A stretch of 64,000 nucleotides of DNA, taken from assembly GCF_001553955.1 (NCBI RefSeq), contig NZ_CP014234.1:620001-684000 (forward strand), in the 5' to 3' direction. This DNA is from Moraxella osloensis. Lineage in GTDB: Bacteria > Pseudomonadota > Gammaproteobacteria > Pseudomonadales > Moraxellaceae. The stretch's first letter is position 1. The number at the start of each line of letters is the position of its first letter. This document shows positions 29,710 to 37,937 of this stretch, piece after piece. A program made the translations under genes and the position numbers. Below the pieces are notes generated by a model. It searched no databases. It was not told where the DNA came from and worked only from the letters and a program-made list of their open reading frames with translations.

Positions 29710-30867
29710 TTAGACTTTTTTGACCAACACACCCCCGATTGAGTAACCTGCGCCAAACGAGCAAATCACACCCAAATCACCTGACTGCATATTTTCTTGG
29801 TGCTTGTGAAACACAATCATAGGACTGGCTGAGCTGGTATTAGCATATTCTGCCAGTACCATGGGCGCAATCGATTTATCTGCTTCTTTGCCCAACACGG
29901 TGCGTAAAATCAAATCAATCATGTTGGCATTAGCTTGGTGCAGCCACATTTTTTTGAGGCGTTGTGGCTCGATGTGGTTTTTATGGAGTAGTTCAAGGAT
30001 TAAATTGGACACGGCAGGACACACTTCACGAAATACTTTGCGACCTTCTTGCAAGAACAATTTGTCGGTCACAGGCTCGTCGATATCAGGATACATCGGC
30101 GTGCCAGCGGCTAAGAATTCACTGCGATCCAAAAAGCCGTATTCATTTTTAATGTTGGTTGAAAACTGGGTAAACAGATGACTATCTAAAATTTCATAGC
30201 CTTTGGGTGTGGCTGTTTTTTCGTCAATCTCTTCGATAATCGTCGCGGTTGCCACATCCCCAAAGATAAAGTGGCTGTCACGGTTGCGCCAGTTGAGGTG
30301 CGCTGAGGTGATTTCGATATTGACCATGGCGACACGTTTGGCGGTGCCAGATTTGATCAGACCGACCGCTTGGGCGATACCAAAGGTTGCTGCGCTACAG
30401 GCGACGTTCATATCAAAGCCAAAACCGCCTTGCATACCAATGTATTGCTGAATTTCGATGGCGATGGCAGGATACACGCGCTGAAAGTTTGAACAAGCAA
30501 CAATAATACCGTCTAAGTCGTTACCTTGTAAACCTGCATTGTCCAGTGCTTGTTTGAGCGCATCTATTCCCATTTCTGCCATGATGGACATCTCTTCACC
30601 AAGCTTGCGATAAGGAATCACAGGCGCCATGATATCTGGGTTTAAAATGCCGTCTTTTTCCATCACATAGCGGGATTTGATACCCGAGGCTTTTTCGATA
30701 AATTCGGCCGTCGAATGCACCAGTGCCGTCTTCTCACCACGGGCGATGGCATCAGCATTTTTGGCATTATAGTTATCAACGTATTGGTTAAAAGTCGCGA
30801 CCAACTCTTCGTTACTGATGCTGTAAGGCGGGGTATATAATCCTGTGGCAGTGATACAAATACTCAT
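29710..30867 (-). CDS. Beta-ketoacyl-ACP synthase III-like protein
   Basis: 385-aa thiolase-fold condensing enzyme. The catalytic triad is visible as C in N-V-A-C-S-A-A-T-F-G, H in W-L-H-Q-A-N-A-N-M and N in Y-A-N-T-S-S-A-S-P, so the FabH (KAS III) C-H-N arrangement is intact. It is about 60 residues longer than E. coli FabH, with an insertion in the N-terminal 70 residues, and it is not in a fab operon. It may be a FabH paralogue for particular starter acyl-CoAs. Substrate not deducible. Confidence 0.82.
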   Translation of the reverse strand: MSICITATGLYTPPYSISNEELVATFNQYVDNYNAKNADAIARGEKTALVHSTAEFIEKASGIKSRYVMEKDGILNPDIMAPVIPYRKLGEEMSIMAEMGIDALKQALDNAGLQGNDLDGIIVACSNFQRVYPAIAIEIQQYIGMQGGFGFDMNVACSAATFGIAQAVGLIKSGTAKRVAMVNIEITSAHLNWRNRDSHFIFGDVATATIIEEIDEKTATPKGYEILDSHLFTQFSTNIKNEYGFLDRSEFLAAGTPMYPDIDEPVTDKLFLQEGRKVFREVCPAVSNLILELLHKNHIEPQRLKKMWLHQANANMIDLILRTVLGKEADKSIAPMVLAEYANTSSASPMIVFHKHQENMQSGDLGVICSFGAGYSIGGVLVKKV

Positions 30868-31135
30868 ATTAGGATTCCTTTTCTAAAGGTAAAACGGCAA
30901 GGTAATCATCTAGCTGTTGTCATCAATAACGATGCTGCGCTGCATGCCATCAGGGATGGTATTGAACAAACAGACGATTAAAAATAGGGGTGTGGCTTAT
31001 TATGCCTTGAAAATAGCGATAATGCGATAACTATGTTACAAATTATTTCATAGCCTTAAAAATACAGAAAACAAAGGCGAGGGTTTTTTGCGAGCATATA
31101 CCACCCATATTACTGTTCCCCTGCTACTGTCTAAG

Positions 31136-31915
31136 TCAATCGGTGCTGCGATAAAGCACTACTTGGTTAAACTGCTTGGCTTCATCCATATCAGGCAAAG
31201 TGGTTGTATTATCCAACGTCGTTACCTTGTGGTAGCGCGGGTGAGCAAAATTTTTGACGCGGCTATCAGCCACCCAAACCTCATGCGCGTATTGTAAGAA
31301 CACATCTAATAATGGCAAATTGGCTTTGTCATACAGCACATCCGCGACCAACAGCACATCGACTTTATCCATGCCAAATTGCTGTTTTAACTCGAATAAA
31401 TTATCTAGCAGCTCAGCCGTTACCCCATTTAATTGCGCATTGGCTTGGCAGCTAGTTAGGCTCACGCTATCGATATCACAGCAAATGACTCGTTTGGCAC
31501 CGGCCATTTTTGCGGCAATACCGACAATCCCCGACCCTGCGCCAAAATCCATCACCACTTTATTGCGCACCATCTGTGGCTGCTGCAAAATATACTGCGC
31601 CAACACTTGCCCTGACGCCCATGCAAACACCCAATATGGACAATTATTCCACAGATTTTCTATCACCGTTGGCGTCAAATCTTCATGACAAAAATCTGCA
31701 TCAATGAGCCATAAATAAAAAGGTTGATTCGGCTTAGATAGTAACGGCACATATGTCTTGGCAAGATTAGCGCTAGGCAACACTTGCTGCAATGCGGTAA
31801 TCAGTCGATGAAAAACGATTGACGCGTCAGAAGCATTTGATGGCGTTGAAGTTTTATAGGGGGACGTTTTATAAGCGGAAGTTTCAGCATCAGTCACGTA
31901 AAGATTTCCAGTCAT
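31136..31915 (-). CDS. Class I SAM-dependent methyltransferase
   Basis: 259 aa. The SAM motif I is V-V-M-D-F-G-A-G-S-G-I-V-G-I-A, with C-C-D-I-D after it (motif II) and V-D-V-L-L-V-A-D-V-L-Y-D (motif IV). The pattern resembles the METTL20/ETFbeta-lysine and L11-type protein methyltransferases, so a protein substrate is plausible but unproven. The first 35 residues are Thr/Ser-rich and probably disordered. It lies downstream of folD on the same strand beyond a terminator, so it is probably expressed separately. Confidence 0.75.
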   Translation of the reverse strand: MTGNLYVTDAETSAYKTSPYKTSTPSNASDASIVFHRLITALQQVLPSANLAKTYVPLLSKPNQPFYLWLIDADFCHEDLTPTVIENLWNNCPYWVFAWASGQVLAQYILQQPQMVRNKVVMDFGAGSGIVGIAAKMAGAKRVICCDIDSVSLTSCQANAQLNGVTAELLDNLFELKQQFGMDKVDVLLVADVLYDKANLPLLDVFLQYAHEVWVADSRVKNFAHPRYHKVTTLDNTTTLPDMDEAKQFNQVVLYRSTD

Positions 31916-31952
31916 GAGTCATAGTGAAAAAATGAATACAAAAAAAATGCAC

Positions 31953-31984
31953 AAAAAAAGGAAGCTTTAAACACTTCCTTTTTT
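31953..31984 (-). terminator. Terminator of folD
   Basis: AAAGGAAG / CTTCCTTT stem with a 9-nt loop, flanked by A and T runs, directly after folD. Confidence 0.8.
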
Positions 31985-31996
31985 AATTCAAACCCA

Positions 31997-32866
31997 TTAT
32001 TTTGCTGCTGCTTTTTCTGCCGCTTCTACCGTTTGACGGATGAGTGTATTGATGGTCATTGGACCTACGCCACCGGGCACTGGGGTATAGCTTGAGGCAA
32101 TAGCTTCGATACCTGTCAGCTCAATATCACCCACGCCACCGCTCGTACCATCCGCATGGGTACGCGGATGAAACCCTGCATCGACCACAACAGCGCCCGA
32201 TTTAATCCAATCTTTTTTGATAAGTTCTGGTTTGCCCACAGCACCCACCACGATATCCGCTTGTTTGACCAATTCTGCCAAATTCTGGGTACGTGAGTGG
32301 CAAATGGTCACGGTACAGTTGGCGTTTAATAGCATCATCGCCATCGGTTTACCCAAAATCGCGCTACGACCTACGACCACCGCATGCTTACCAGCAAGCT
32401 CAACGCCGTTTTTCTCTAATAAATACATAATACCTTGCGGGGTGCAAGAACCATACGCAGGCTCACCCATCGCCATATTGCCAAACCCTAAACAAGTCAC
32501 GCCATCCACATCTTTTGCCAGTGCAATGGCATCAAAACAGGCACGCTCATCAATTTGGCTGGGCACAGGGTGTTGTAGCAAAATCCCATGCACGTCTGGA
32601 TTGTTGTTAAGCTCGGCAATTTTTGCCAATAGTTGCTCGGTGGTGGTGGCTTGTGGCATGGCAACTTTTAAAGAATCCATACCCACACGTTGACAGGCAT
32701 TGCCCTTCATTTTGACATAAGTTGCAGAGGCAGGATCATCACCCACCAAAATCGTTGCCAAAATCGGCGTGCGTCCAGAGTCTTGTTTTAACTTGGCAAC
32801 CCGCTCGGCAAGTTCAGCTTCCATTTGTTTGGCATACGCTTTGCCATCTAACACTGTCGCAGTCAT
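31997..32866 (-). CDS. folD: Bifunctional methylenetetrahydrofolate dehydrogenase/cyclohydrolase
   Basis: 289-aa cytosolic enzyme that interconverts methylene-, methenyl- and formyl-tetrahydrofolate. It shows the Y-V-x-x-K active-site lysine (A-T-Y-V-K-M-K), the signature G-I-L-L-Q-H-P-V-P, the V-V-G-R-S-x-I-L-G-K-P NADP loop and the C-terminal P-G-G-V-G-P-M-T. Complete and single-gene, with its own terminator. Confidence 0.96.
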   Translation of the reverse strand: MTATVLDGKAYAKQMEAELAERVAKLKQDSGRTPILATILVGDDPASATYVKMKGNACQRVGMDSLKVAMPQATTTEQLLAKIAELNNNPDVHGILLQHPVPSQIDERACFDAIALAKDVDGVTCLGFGNMAMGEPAYGSCTPQGIMYLLEKNGVELAGKHAVVVGRSAILGKPMAMMLLNANCTVTICHSRTQNLAELVKQADIVVGAVGKPELIKKDWIKSGAVVVDAGFHPRTHADGTSGGVGDIELTGIEAIASSYTPVPGGVGPMTINTLIRQTVEAAEKAAAK

Positions 32867-33043
32867 GGTGGTTCCTCAATCAATAACGAATCGGTCAACA
32901 AAAAGTTGGTTAGCAAAAAATTTGCGTTATTTTAACCGATTTTGCGGTGTGATAACATCCATTGAAAATGTTTAACCGCTAATTTAGCGCTCTAATACCC
33001 TTCACAATCCTTCATTACATTGCTCAAATGGCTAAAAAAGTCC

Positions 33044-33071
33044 TTGCACTTTTAAAAATTTTTGCTATCAT
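33044..33071 (+). promoter_or_regulatory. Promoter of tRNA-Cys
   Basis: TTGCAC (33044-33049) and TATCAT (33066-33071) are separated by 16 bases and end 18 bases before the tRNA. Confidence 0.6.
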
Positions 33072-33089
33072 AGCAAACCTAAATGAAAT

Positions 33090-33163
33090 GGCTGGGTAGC
33101 ACAGTGGCCATGCATCGGATTGCAAATCCGCGGACGCCGGTTCGATTCCGGCCTCAGCCTCCA
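33090..33163 (+). tRNA. tRNA-Cys (anticodon GCA)
   Basis: 74 nt with encoded CCA. Acceptor stem GGCTGGG/CTCAGCC includes one G-U pair. The discriminator base is T, as expected for tRNA-Cys. Anticodon GCA is at 33122-33124 in loop TTGCAAA, and the T stem is GCCGG/CCGGC. The outermost anticodon-stem pair (27-43) reads T opposite C, a mismatch. Confidence 0.95.
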
Positions 33164-33254
33164 TTTTCATTTTGCGGTACTATTGTTTTATTATTATGGG
33201 TGTTTTGTTATTATGAGTCAGCAATAAACGCGAAAAAATATCGTAAAAAATTGC

Positions 33255-33282
33255 TTGCAAAGTTAACAAAACTGATTATAAT
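33255..33282 (+). promoter_or_regulatory. Promoter of tRNA-Leu(UAA)
   Basis: TTGCAA (33255-33260) and TATAAT (33277-33282) are separated by 16 bases, 59 bases before the tRNA. Confidence 0.65.
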
Positions 33283-33341
33283 AGCACCCACTTCTGACAC
33301 AGACACCACACGACGCCAAGCGTCAGTGCTGTGACTACCCT

Positions 33342-33428
33342 GCCCGGGTGGTGAAATTGGTAGACACAAGGGATTTAAAATCCCTCGCTCTTACGAGCGT
33401 GCCGGTTCAAGTCCGGCCCCGGGCACCA
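33342..33428 (+). tRNA. tRNA-Leu (anticodon UAA)
   Basis: 87-nt class II tRNA with encoded CCA. GCCCGGG/CCCGGGC acceptor stem; AGGGA/TCCCT anticodon stem; loop TTTAAAA with anticodon TAA at 33376-33378; long variable arm CGCTC...GAGCG. Confidence 0.97.
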
Positions 33429-33434
33429 TTGATT

Positions 33435-33465
33435 AAGCCTAAACTTTTACGTTTAGGCTTTTTTG
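33435..33465 (+). terminator. Terminator after tRNA-Leu(UAA)
   Basis: AAGCCTAAAC / GTTTAGGCTT 10-bp stem with a 6-nt loop and T run. Confidence 0.92.
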
Positions 33466-33519
33466 TTGCCGGCTATTTTTTAACTTTTACTTTTTGTCTT
33501 TCAAATAATGGTTAGCTGC

Positions 33520-35292
33520 CTAAGTTAATGGCACCACTCTCATCACTTCTTCAAACGTCGTCACCCCTTCGGCAATCTTTTTTGCCCCTGCCAGTCTTAA
33601 CGGTTGCAACCCATCTTGATAGGCTTTTTGCGCGATTTGCGACAAGTCAGCGCCTTCGCTAATCAATTTTTTAAGCGCATTACTGAGCACCATGATTTCA
33701 TACAATCCCACTCGCCCAAGATAGCCAGTGTTACGGCAGTGTTCACAGCCAACGGCATGATTGATGGTATCTGGGGCGGCGGCTTTCCAAGGACTGACTA
33801 ACGCCTGCCATGTCTGCTGCTCAATGTCATTCATGGGCTTATTGGATTTACAATGTGGGCAAAGGGTACGCACCAAACGCTGTGCCATGATGCCCAAGAT
33901 GGTCGCTGAGGTTAAAAACGGCGCCACGCCCAAATCATGCAGCCTTGTTAACGAACTGGGTGCATCATTGGTATGTAAAGTCGATAACACCAAGTGCCCA
34001 GTCAGCGATGCTTGTACTGCCATTTCTGCGGTTTCGGTATCGCGAATCTCGCCAATCATGATGATATCGGGGTCTTGACGCATCAACGAGCGAATACCGT
34101 CAGCAAAGGTCAAATCAATGTTATTTTGAATTTGCATTTGGTTAAATGACGGCTCCACCATCTCAATGGGGTCTTCGATGGTACAGACATTGACTTCTTC
34201 TGTCGCCAGTTTTTTGAGGGTACTGTACAGCGTCGTGGTTTTACCCGAGCCTGTCGGACCTGTGACCAAAATAATACCATTGGCTTTACGGGTCATGTCA
34301 TCCCATTTTTGCAAATCCCGCCCTGTGAGCCCCAACTGTTCAAAAGAGCGCACCAGTACTTCTGGGTCAAATACCCGCATCACCAATTTTTCGCCAAACG
34401 CAGTGGGGAGCGTCGATAACCGCAGCTCGGTTTCTTGACCTTTGGGGGTACGGGTTTTGAGCCGTCCGTCTTGCGGTTTACGTTTTTCAGCGACATTGAG
34501 TCTTGCTAAAATTTTTATCCGAGCCACTACCGCGGTCATAATCCCAGTCGGCATTTGATAAACGGTATGCAAAATACCATCGATACGAAAACGCACGTTG
34601 CTTTTATCTCGGCGCGGCTCTAAGTGAATATCACTGGCACGCTGGTCAAAGGCGTACTGTAATAACCAATCGACAATTTTGACAATGTGTTGGTCATTGG
34701 CATCGGGGTTTTCAATATTGGCGGCATTGCCCAGTTGTAATAATGCTTCGACATTGGTGATATCGGCATCCGCGCGTTTTTGCTGATGGTTTGCCCCGGC
34801 AATGGCTTTGGTGACTTGATAAAATTCTTGGCGATAGCGGTTGATTTGCTCGGGACTGATTAATACGGTTTTGATTTTTTTGGGCGACACGATATGCGCA
34901 ATATTGAGCTGCCAATCTTGATAAAATGGCTGGTCAGTACCGATTTCCACCGTATCTTGGGTGACGGCGACTGGCAAAATGTGCTGCGAGCGCGCATATT
35001 CAAATGACATAATTGATGTCACTGAGGGCACATCGGTTTTCAGCGGGTCAATACGTACATAATCAACGCCTGCTTTTTGTGCCAACCAGCGATTGAGCTG
35101 GTCAAGACTGAGCGCGATGTGCGTGGTTTTATCGACTAGATGAAAGCCTGCAATCACTTGCAGGGGATGCAAGGTTTTGCGGTTATGGGTCATCACCAAA
35201 TTATAATCACGTTGGTCAATGATGCCATCTTTTAGCAGTTCATCAAGACACCAACGGGTATCAATTATCATTGAAAAAGCATTGGAGAGCAT
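33520..35292 (-). CDS. GspE/PilB-family secretion or pilus assembly ATPase
   Basis: About 590-aa traffic ATPase powering type IV pilus extension or type II secretion. An MshEN-like N-terminal region (about 20-150) is followed by the ATPase core. The core has Walker A G-P-T-G-S-G-K-T-T-T, the Asp box (T-I-E-D-P-I-E), Walker B I-G-E-I-R-D and the His box. A zinc site is formed by C-P-H-C...C-E-H-C. The open frame starts at 35328. The ATG at 35292 (M-L-S-N-A-F) has GGA upstream; M20 at 35271 is another choice. It is not beside pilC, pilD or gsp genes, so pilus and secretion roles cannot be separated. Confidence 0.85.
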   Translation of the reverse strand: MLSNAFSMIIDTRWCLDELLKDGIIDQRDYNLVMTHNRKTLHPLQVIAGFHLVDKTTHIALSLDQLNRWLAQKAGVDYVRIDPLKTDVPSVTSIMSFEYARSQHILPVAVTQDTVEIGTDQPFYQDWQLNIAHIVSPKKIKTVLISPEQINRYRQEFYQVTKAIAGANHQQKRADADITNVEALLQLGNAANIENPDANDQHIVKIVDWLLQYAFDQRASDIHLEPRRDKSNVRFRIDGILHTVYQMPTGIMTAVVARIKILARLNVAEKRKPQDGRLKTRTPKGQETELRLSTLPTAFGEKLVMRVFDPEVLVRSFEQLGLTGRDLQKWDDMTRKANGIILVTGPTGSGKTTTLYSTLKKLATEEVNVCTIEDPIEMVEPSFNQMQIQNNIDLTFADGIRSLMRQDPDIIMIGEIRDTETAEMAVQASLTGHLVLSTLHTNDAPSSLTRLHDLGVAPFLTSATILGIMAQRLVRTLCPHCKSNKPMNDIEQQTWQALVSPWKAAAPDTINHAVGCEHCRNTGYLGRVGLYEIMVLSNALKKLISEGADLSQIAQKAYQDGLQPLRLAGAKKIAEGVTTFEEVMRVVPLT

Positions 35293-35672
35293 AGGGTTTC
35301 CAAAACGATTGCGCCAATAGAATAGCAATTAGGGTCAATTAGGGACAATCGGGTTAAAGGATTAAAATTATCATAAAAATGAGTGAAATAAATCACCACG
35401 CTACCCATCGGTATGGCTTGGCAACCTATATCGACAAATTGGTCATGCTGTGGTTTTTTGTCTTCGGTAATGATGGAATTTGGCATGGTTAACTTTTAAC
35501 AATTGCTCAAGGGGCTGTAATCAAATGCATGTAATCAAGTAGCTATATAAGTGCTTGTAATAAAATCACTAGGATTAAATGACTATGGCAAATTGGCTAT
35601 AACCAAGCAAACTTACGTCACAACGTGATTCACGATAATTGTTAACTTTCTAATGTTTTGACAGCAAACCCG
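35293..35672. other. Intergenic region between yejF and the GspE/PilB-like gene
   Basis: About 380 bases. A 72-codon minus-strand frame (ATG at 35486) runs into the next gene but has no Shine-Dalgarno or recognisable motif. I see no other gene, hairpin or convincing promoter. Confidence 0.4.
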
Positions 35673-37316
35673 CTAGTTTTCACTGCTGTGCGCAATTAGG
35701 GCAGTCACATAGGGATTTTGTGGTTGGCTGAAGATATTGTCTGTCGTATCATACGCTTGTGTTTCGCCATTTTTCAATACCAGTATCGTTTGACACAATG
35801 CCTTAACCACCTGCAAATCATGGCTGATAAAAATATAGCTTAAGCCAAATTTTGCTTGAATATCTCGCAATAACTCGACCATTGCCACTTGGGTGCTGCT
35901 ATCAAGCGCCGATGTGGGCTCATCGAGTAACAAAATTTTGGGCTTCATTACCAATGCCCGCGCAAGTGCCACCCGCTGACGCTGACCGCCTGAAAGCTCA
36001 TGCGGATAACGGCTGACAAAATCTCGTGGCAACCGCACTGTATCTAAGGCCGCTAACACGGCTTTTTCACGCTCGGTTTTTGCCATACCTTGAATACTTA
36101 GCCCTTCTTCAATTATCTCAAACACACTAAACCGTGGATTGATACTGGCATACGGGTCTTGAAATACCATTTGAATATCCGAGCGATACGGCAAAAAGGC
36201 TTTATTCGACAACGCTAAAACGTCCGTCATGTGAGCATTGGCTGACAGCAAAATCTGACCTTGCACTTTGGCGGCATTCGCCAATAATTTGATGAGTGCC
36301 AAAGCCGTGGTGGTTTTGCCAGACCCAGACTCGCCCACTATACCCAAGGATTGCCCTTGATTAAGGGTCAAGTTTAACCCTTTGACCGCCTCAAACCATT
36401 GGGTGGTTTTACCCAATATATTGTTTTTTTTGGGGAAAGCAATGGTTAACCCTTTAACTTCCAAAACACTGGGTGAATTGTCAATGATGGGCAAACTTTG
36501 TCCAAAATCTTGATAAATCAATGAGCGAGTATAACTGTGCTGCGGATGGTCAAAAATTGCTTGGGTCGCCCCCTGCTCCATGACCTTGCCTTGCTGCATG
36601 ACGATGAGGTTGTCGCTGTAGCGTTTGACAAGGTTTAAATCATGGCTAATCAAAATCATCGCCATGCCGCGCTGGTGTTTTAGCCGATGCAATAACCCCA
36701 AAATCTCATGGCGTAAAGTCACATCTAGGGCGGTGGTTGGCTCGTCTGCGATAATAATATCAGGGTCTTGCGCGAGTGCCATCGCTATCATGATACGCTG
36801 TCGTTGCCCACCCGATAGCTCGTGCGGATAGCGGGCAAGTTTGCTTTCAGGGTTGTCAATATTGACTTGGGAAAGTAGGTCGATGGTACGCTGTCGCCAG
36901 TGTTTTTTTGCCACGCCAGCTAGACTTAACGATTCGGCGATTTGTTTGCCCACCGTGTGCAAGGGGTTTAAGGCGGTCATCGGTTCTTGAAAAATCATGC
37001 CGATGCGTTTGCCACGGATTTGGCGAAAAATGTTTTGGTTTTGCTTTCTGCTTTTGGAATAGGTGCTTAGGCTATTTTCAATGGGTAAGTTGATGGTTTT
37101 GTCACTTTGGCTATCTGTTAAACTGGCTTGTCCTGTGATACTTAGGCTAGTTGGCAGCAGTCCGAGTAAAGCGAGGCTTGATATGGATTTGCCAGAGCCA
37201 GATTCGCCAACAATGGCGAGCGTTTCGCCTGTGTGGAGCGTGTAGGATAAATTTTCTACCAAAGTTTGATTGGCGGATTTTATTGTTAGGTTTTCGACTG
37301 TTAGCAATTCGCTCAT
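35673..37316 (-). CDS. yejF: Peptide/microcin-C-type ABC transporter, double ATPase subunit YejF
   Basis: 547-aa protein with two full ABC ATPase domains. Domain 1 has Walker A G-E-S-G-S-G-K-S, signature L-S-G-G-Q-R-Q-R and Walker B I-I-A-D-E-P-T. Domain 2 has G-E-S-G-S-G-K-T, L-S-G-G-Q-R-Q-R and L-L-L-D-E-P-T. Each is followed by an oligopeptide-transporter extension. With YejA, YejB and YejE it forms an importer for peptides and microcin C-like compounds. Its ATG overlaps the stop of a Doc-type toxin gene (ATGA). The rest of the yej genes lie 2 kb upstream on the same strand, separated by accessory genes. Confidence 0.92.
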   Translation of the reverse strand: MSELLTVENLTIKSANQTLVENLSYTLHTGETLAIVGESGSGKSISSLALLGLLPTSLSITGQASLTDSQSDKTINLPIENSLSTYSKSRKQNQNIFRQIRGKRIGMIFQEPMTALNPLHTVGKQIAESLSLAGVAKKHWRQRTIDLLSQVNIDNPESKLARYPHELSGGQRQRIMIAMALAQDPDIIIADEPTTALDVTLRHEILGLLHRLKHQRGMAMILISHDLNLVKRYSDNLIVMQQGKVMEQGATQAIFDHPQHSYTRSLIYQDFGQSLPIIDNSPSVLEVKGLTIAFPKKNNILGKTTQWFEAVKGLNLTLNQGQSLGIVGESGSGKTTTALALIKLLANAAKVQGQILLSANAHMTDVLALSNKAFLPYRSDIQMVFQDPYASINPRFSVFEIIEEGLSIQGMAKTEREKAVLAALDTVRLPRDFVSRYPHELSGGQRQRVALARALVMKPKILLLDEPTSALDSSTQVAMVELLRDIQAKFGLSYIFISHDLQVVKALCQTILVLKNGETQAYDTTDNIFSQPQNPYVTALIAHSSEN

Positions 37317-37318
37317 TC
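37261..37318 (-). repeat. yejF 5'-end repeat, intact copy A
   Basis: The first codons of functional yejF. 48 of 58 positions match copy B (37880-37937), counted by eye. Both copies start at a GAAT(G/A)A stop codon of the gene upstream: doc for copy A and the Hint gene for copy B. Confidence 0.85.
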
Positions 37319-37681
37319 TTGAATATTTTCCATCAATATTTGAGCCAATTGCTCTCGCCCAATTTCCCCACTTGCCACAGCGACCATGACATCATCTAAA
37401 CCATTATCCGCTTGAATATCCACGCCTTGAATCGCCAAATAACTGAGCATGACGACCATCGCCGTACGTTTATTCCCATCGGCAAAGGCGTGGGCTTTGG
37501 CAATCGCCACCGCATAAAAACTGGCAATTTCAAAAATATTGCCTAGTGGGTCATACAACATTTGATTGTCGATACGTTCAAGGCTACTGGCTAAGGCTTG
37601 ATGATTGGTATAGCCTTTTAAGCCTTTTTCTTGTGCCAATATTTCATCATGAATGGCAATCACAAAATCAACGTCTATCAT
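37313..37681 (-). CDS. doc: Doc-type (Fic-fold) death-on-curing toxin
   Basis: 122-aa protein with the Fic/Doc motif H-A-F-A-D-G-N-K-R (consensus HxFx[D/N]GNKR) and the N-terminal D-V-D-F-V-I-A-I-H-D-E pattern of Doc. Doc proteins are kinases that phosphorylate EF-Tu and stop translation. A 51-aa gene 17 bases upstream is the probable antitoxin. The toxin stop overlaps the yejF start (ATGA), so toxin translation runs straight into the transporter gene. Length and motif are intact, so it is probably functional. Confidence 0.88.
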   Translation of the reverse strand: MIDVDFVIAIHDEILAQEKGLKGYTNHQALASSLERIDNQMLYDPLGNIFEIASFYAVAIAKAHAFADGNKRTAMVVMLSYLAIQGVDIQADNGLDDVMVAVASGEIGREQLAQILMENIQE

Positions 37682-37698
37682 GGTTTATTTATTCACTT

Positions 37699-37854
37699 TT
37701 ACTTATCGGCTAAGGCTTTAATTTCTTTGGCATGAGTTTTCATGATACGTTTGGCGGTGTTGAGTATCACTCGCTTGCCTGCGTCGCCTTTTAAATCCAT
37801 TGCGACGGGCTGAACGTTGGTTTTGGGATTGGTTTGGGTGGTTTGGTTTGACAT
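37699..37854 (-). CDS. Putative antitoxin of the Doc module, 51 aa
   Basis: Starts with ATG at 37854, preceded by AAGGA on the minus strand, and ends with TAA at 37699, 17 bases before the toxin ATG. The N-terminal 20 residues are rich in Asn, Thr and Gln. The rest (D-L-K-G-D-A-G-K-R-V-I onward, then a basic helix ending A-L-A-D-K) is predicted helical. Antitoxin function is inferred from size and position upstream of doc. It does not look like the classical Phd protein, and I recognise no DNA-binding fold. Confidence 0.65.
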   Translation of the reverse strand: MSNQTTQTNPKTNVQPVAMDLKGDAGKRVILNTAKRIMKTHAKEIKALADK

Positions 37855-37879
37855 GGTTTTTTTCCTTTTTTTTTAAAGT

Positions 37880-37937
37880 TAAATTCGATTGGCGGATTTG
37901 ATGGTTAAGTTTTCGACTTTTAGCAATTCAGTTATTC
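37880..37937 (-). pseudogene. Broken duplicate of the yejF 5' end, copy B
   Basis: Read on the minus strand this encodes an 18-codon version of the YejF N-terminus (E-L-L-K-V-E-N-L-T-I-K-S-A-N), but the start codon is ATA and TAA follows. Three of the codon differences from copy A are synonymous (Leu, Thr, Ile). That points to divergence while both were coding, rather than decay after a local duplication. It lies between the Hint gene stop and the Doc module. Confidence 0.8.

Noticed and set aside
33083-33334. 83-codon frame across tRNA-Cys
   Set aside because: It reads through the tRNA gene and has no coding character outside it.
35268-35486. 72-codon minus-strand frame upstream of the GspE/PilB-like gene
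   Set aside because: No ribosome site, no motif, and it overlaps the start of a clearly coding gene in another frame.
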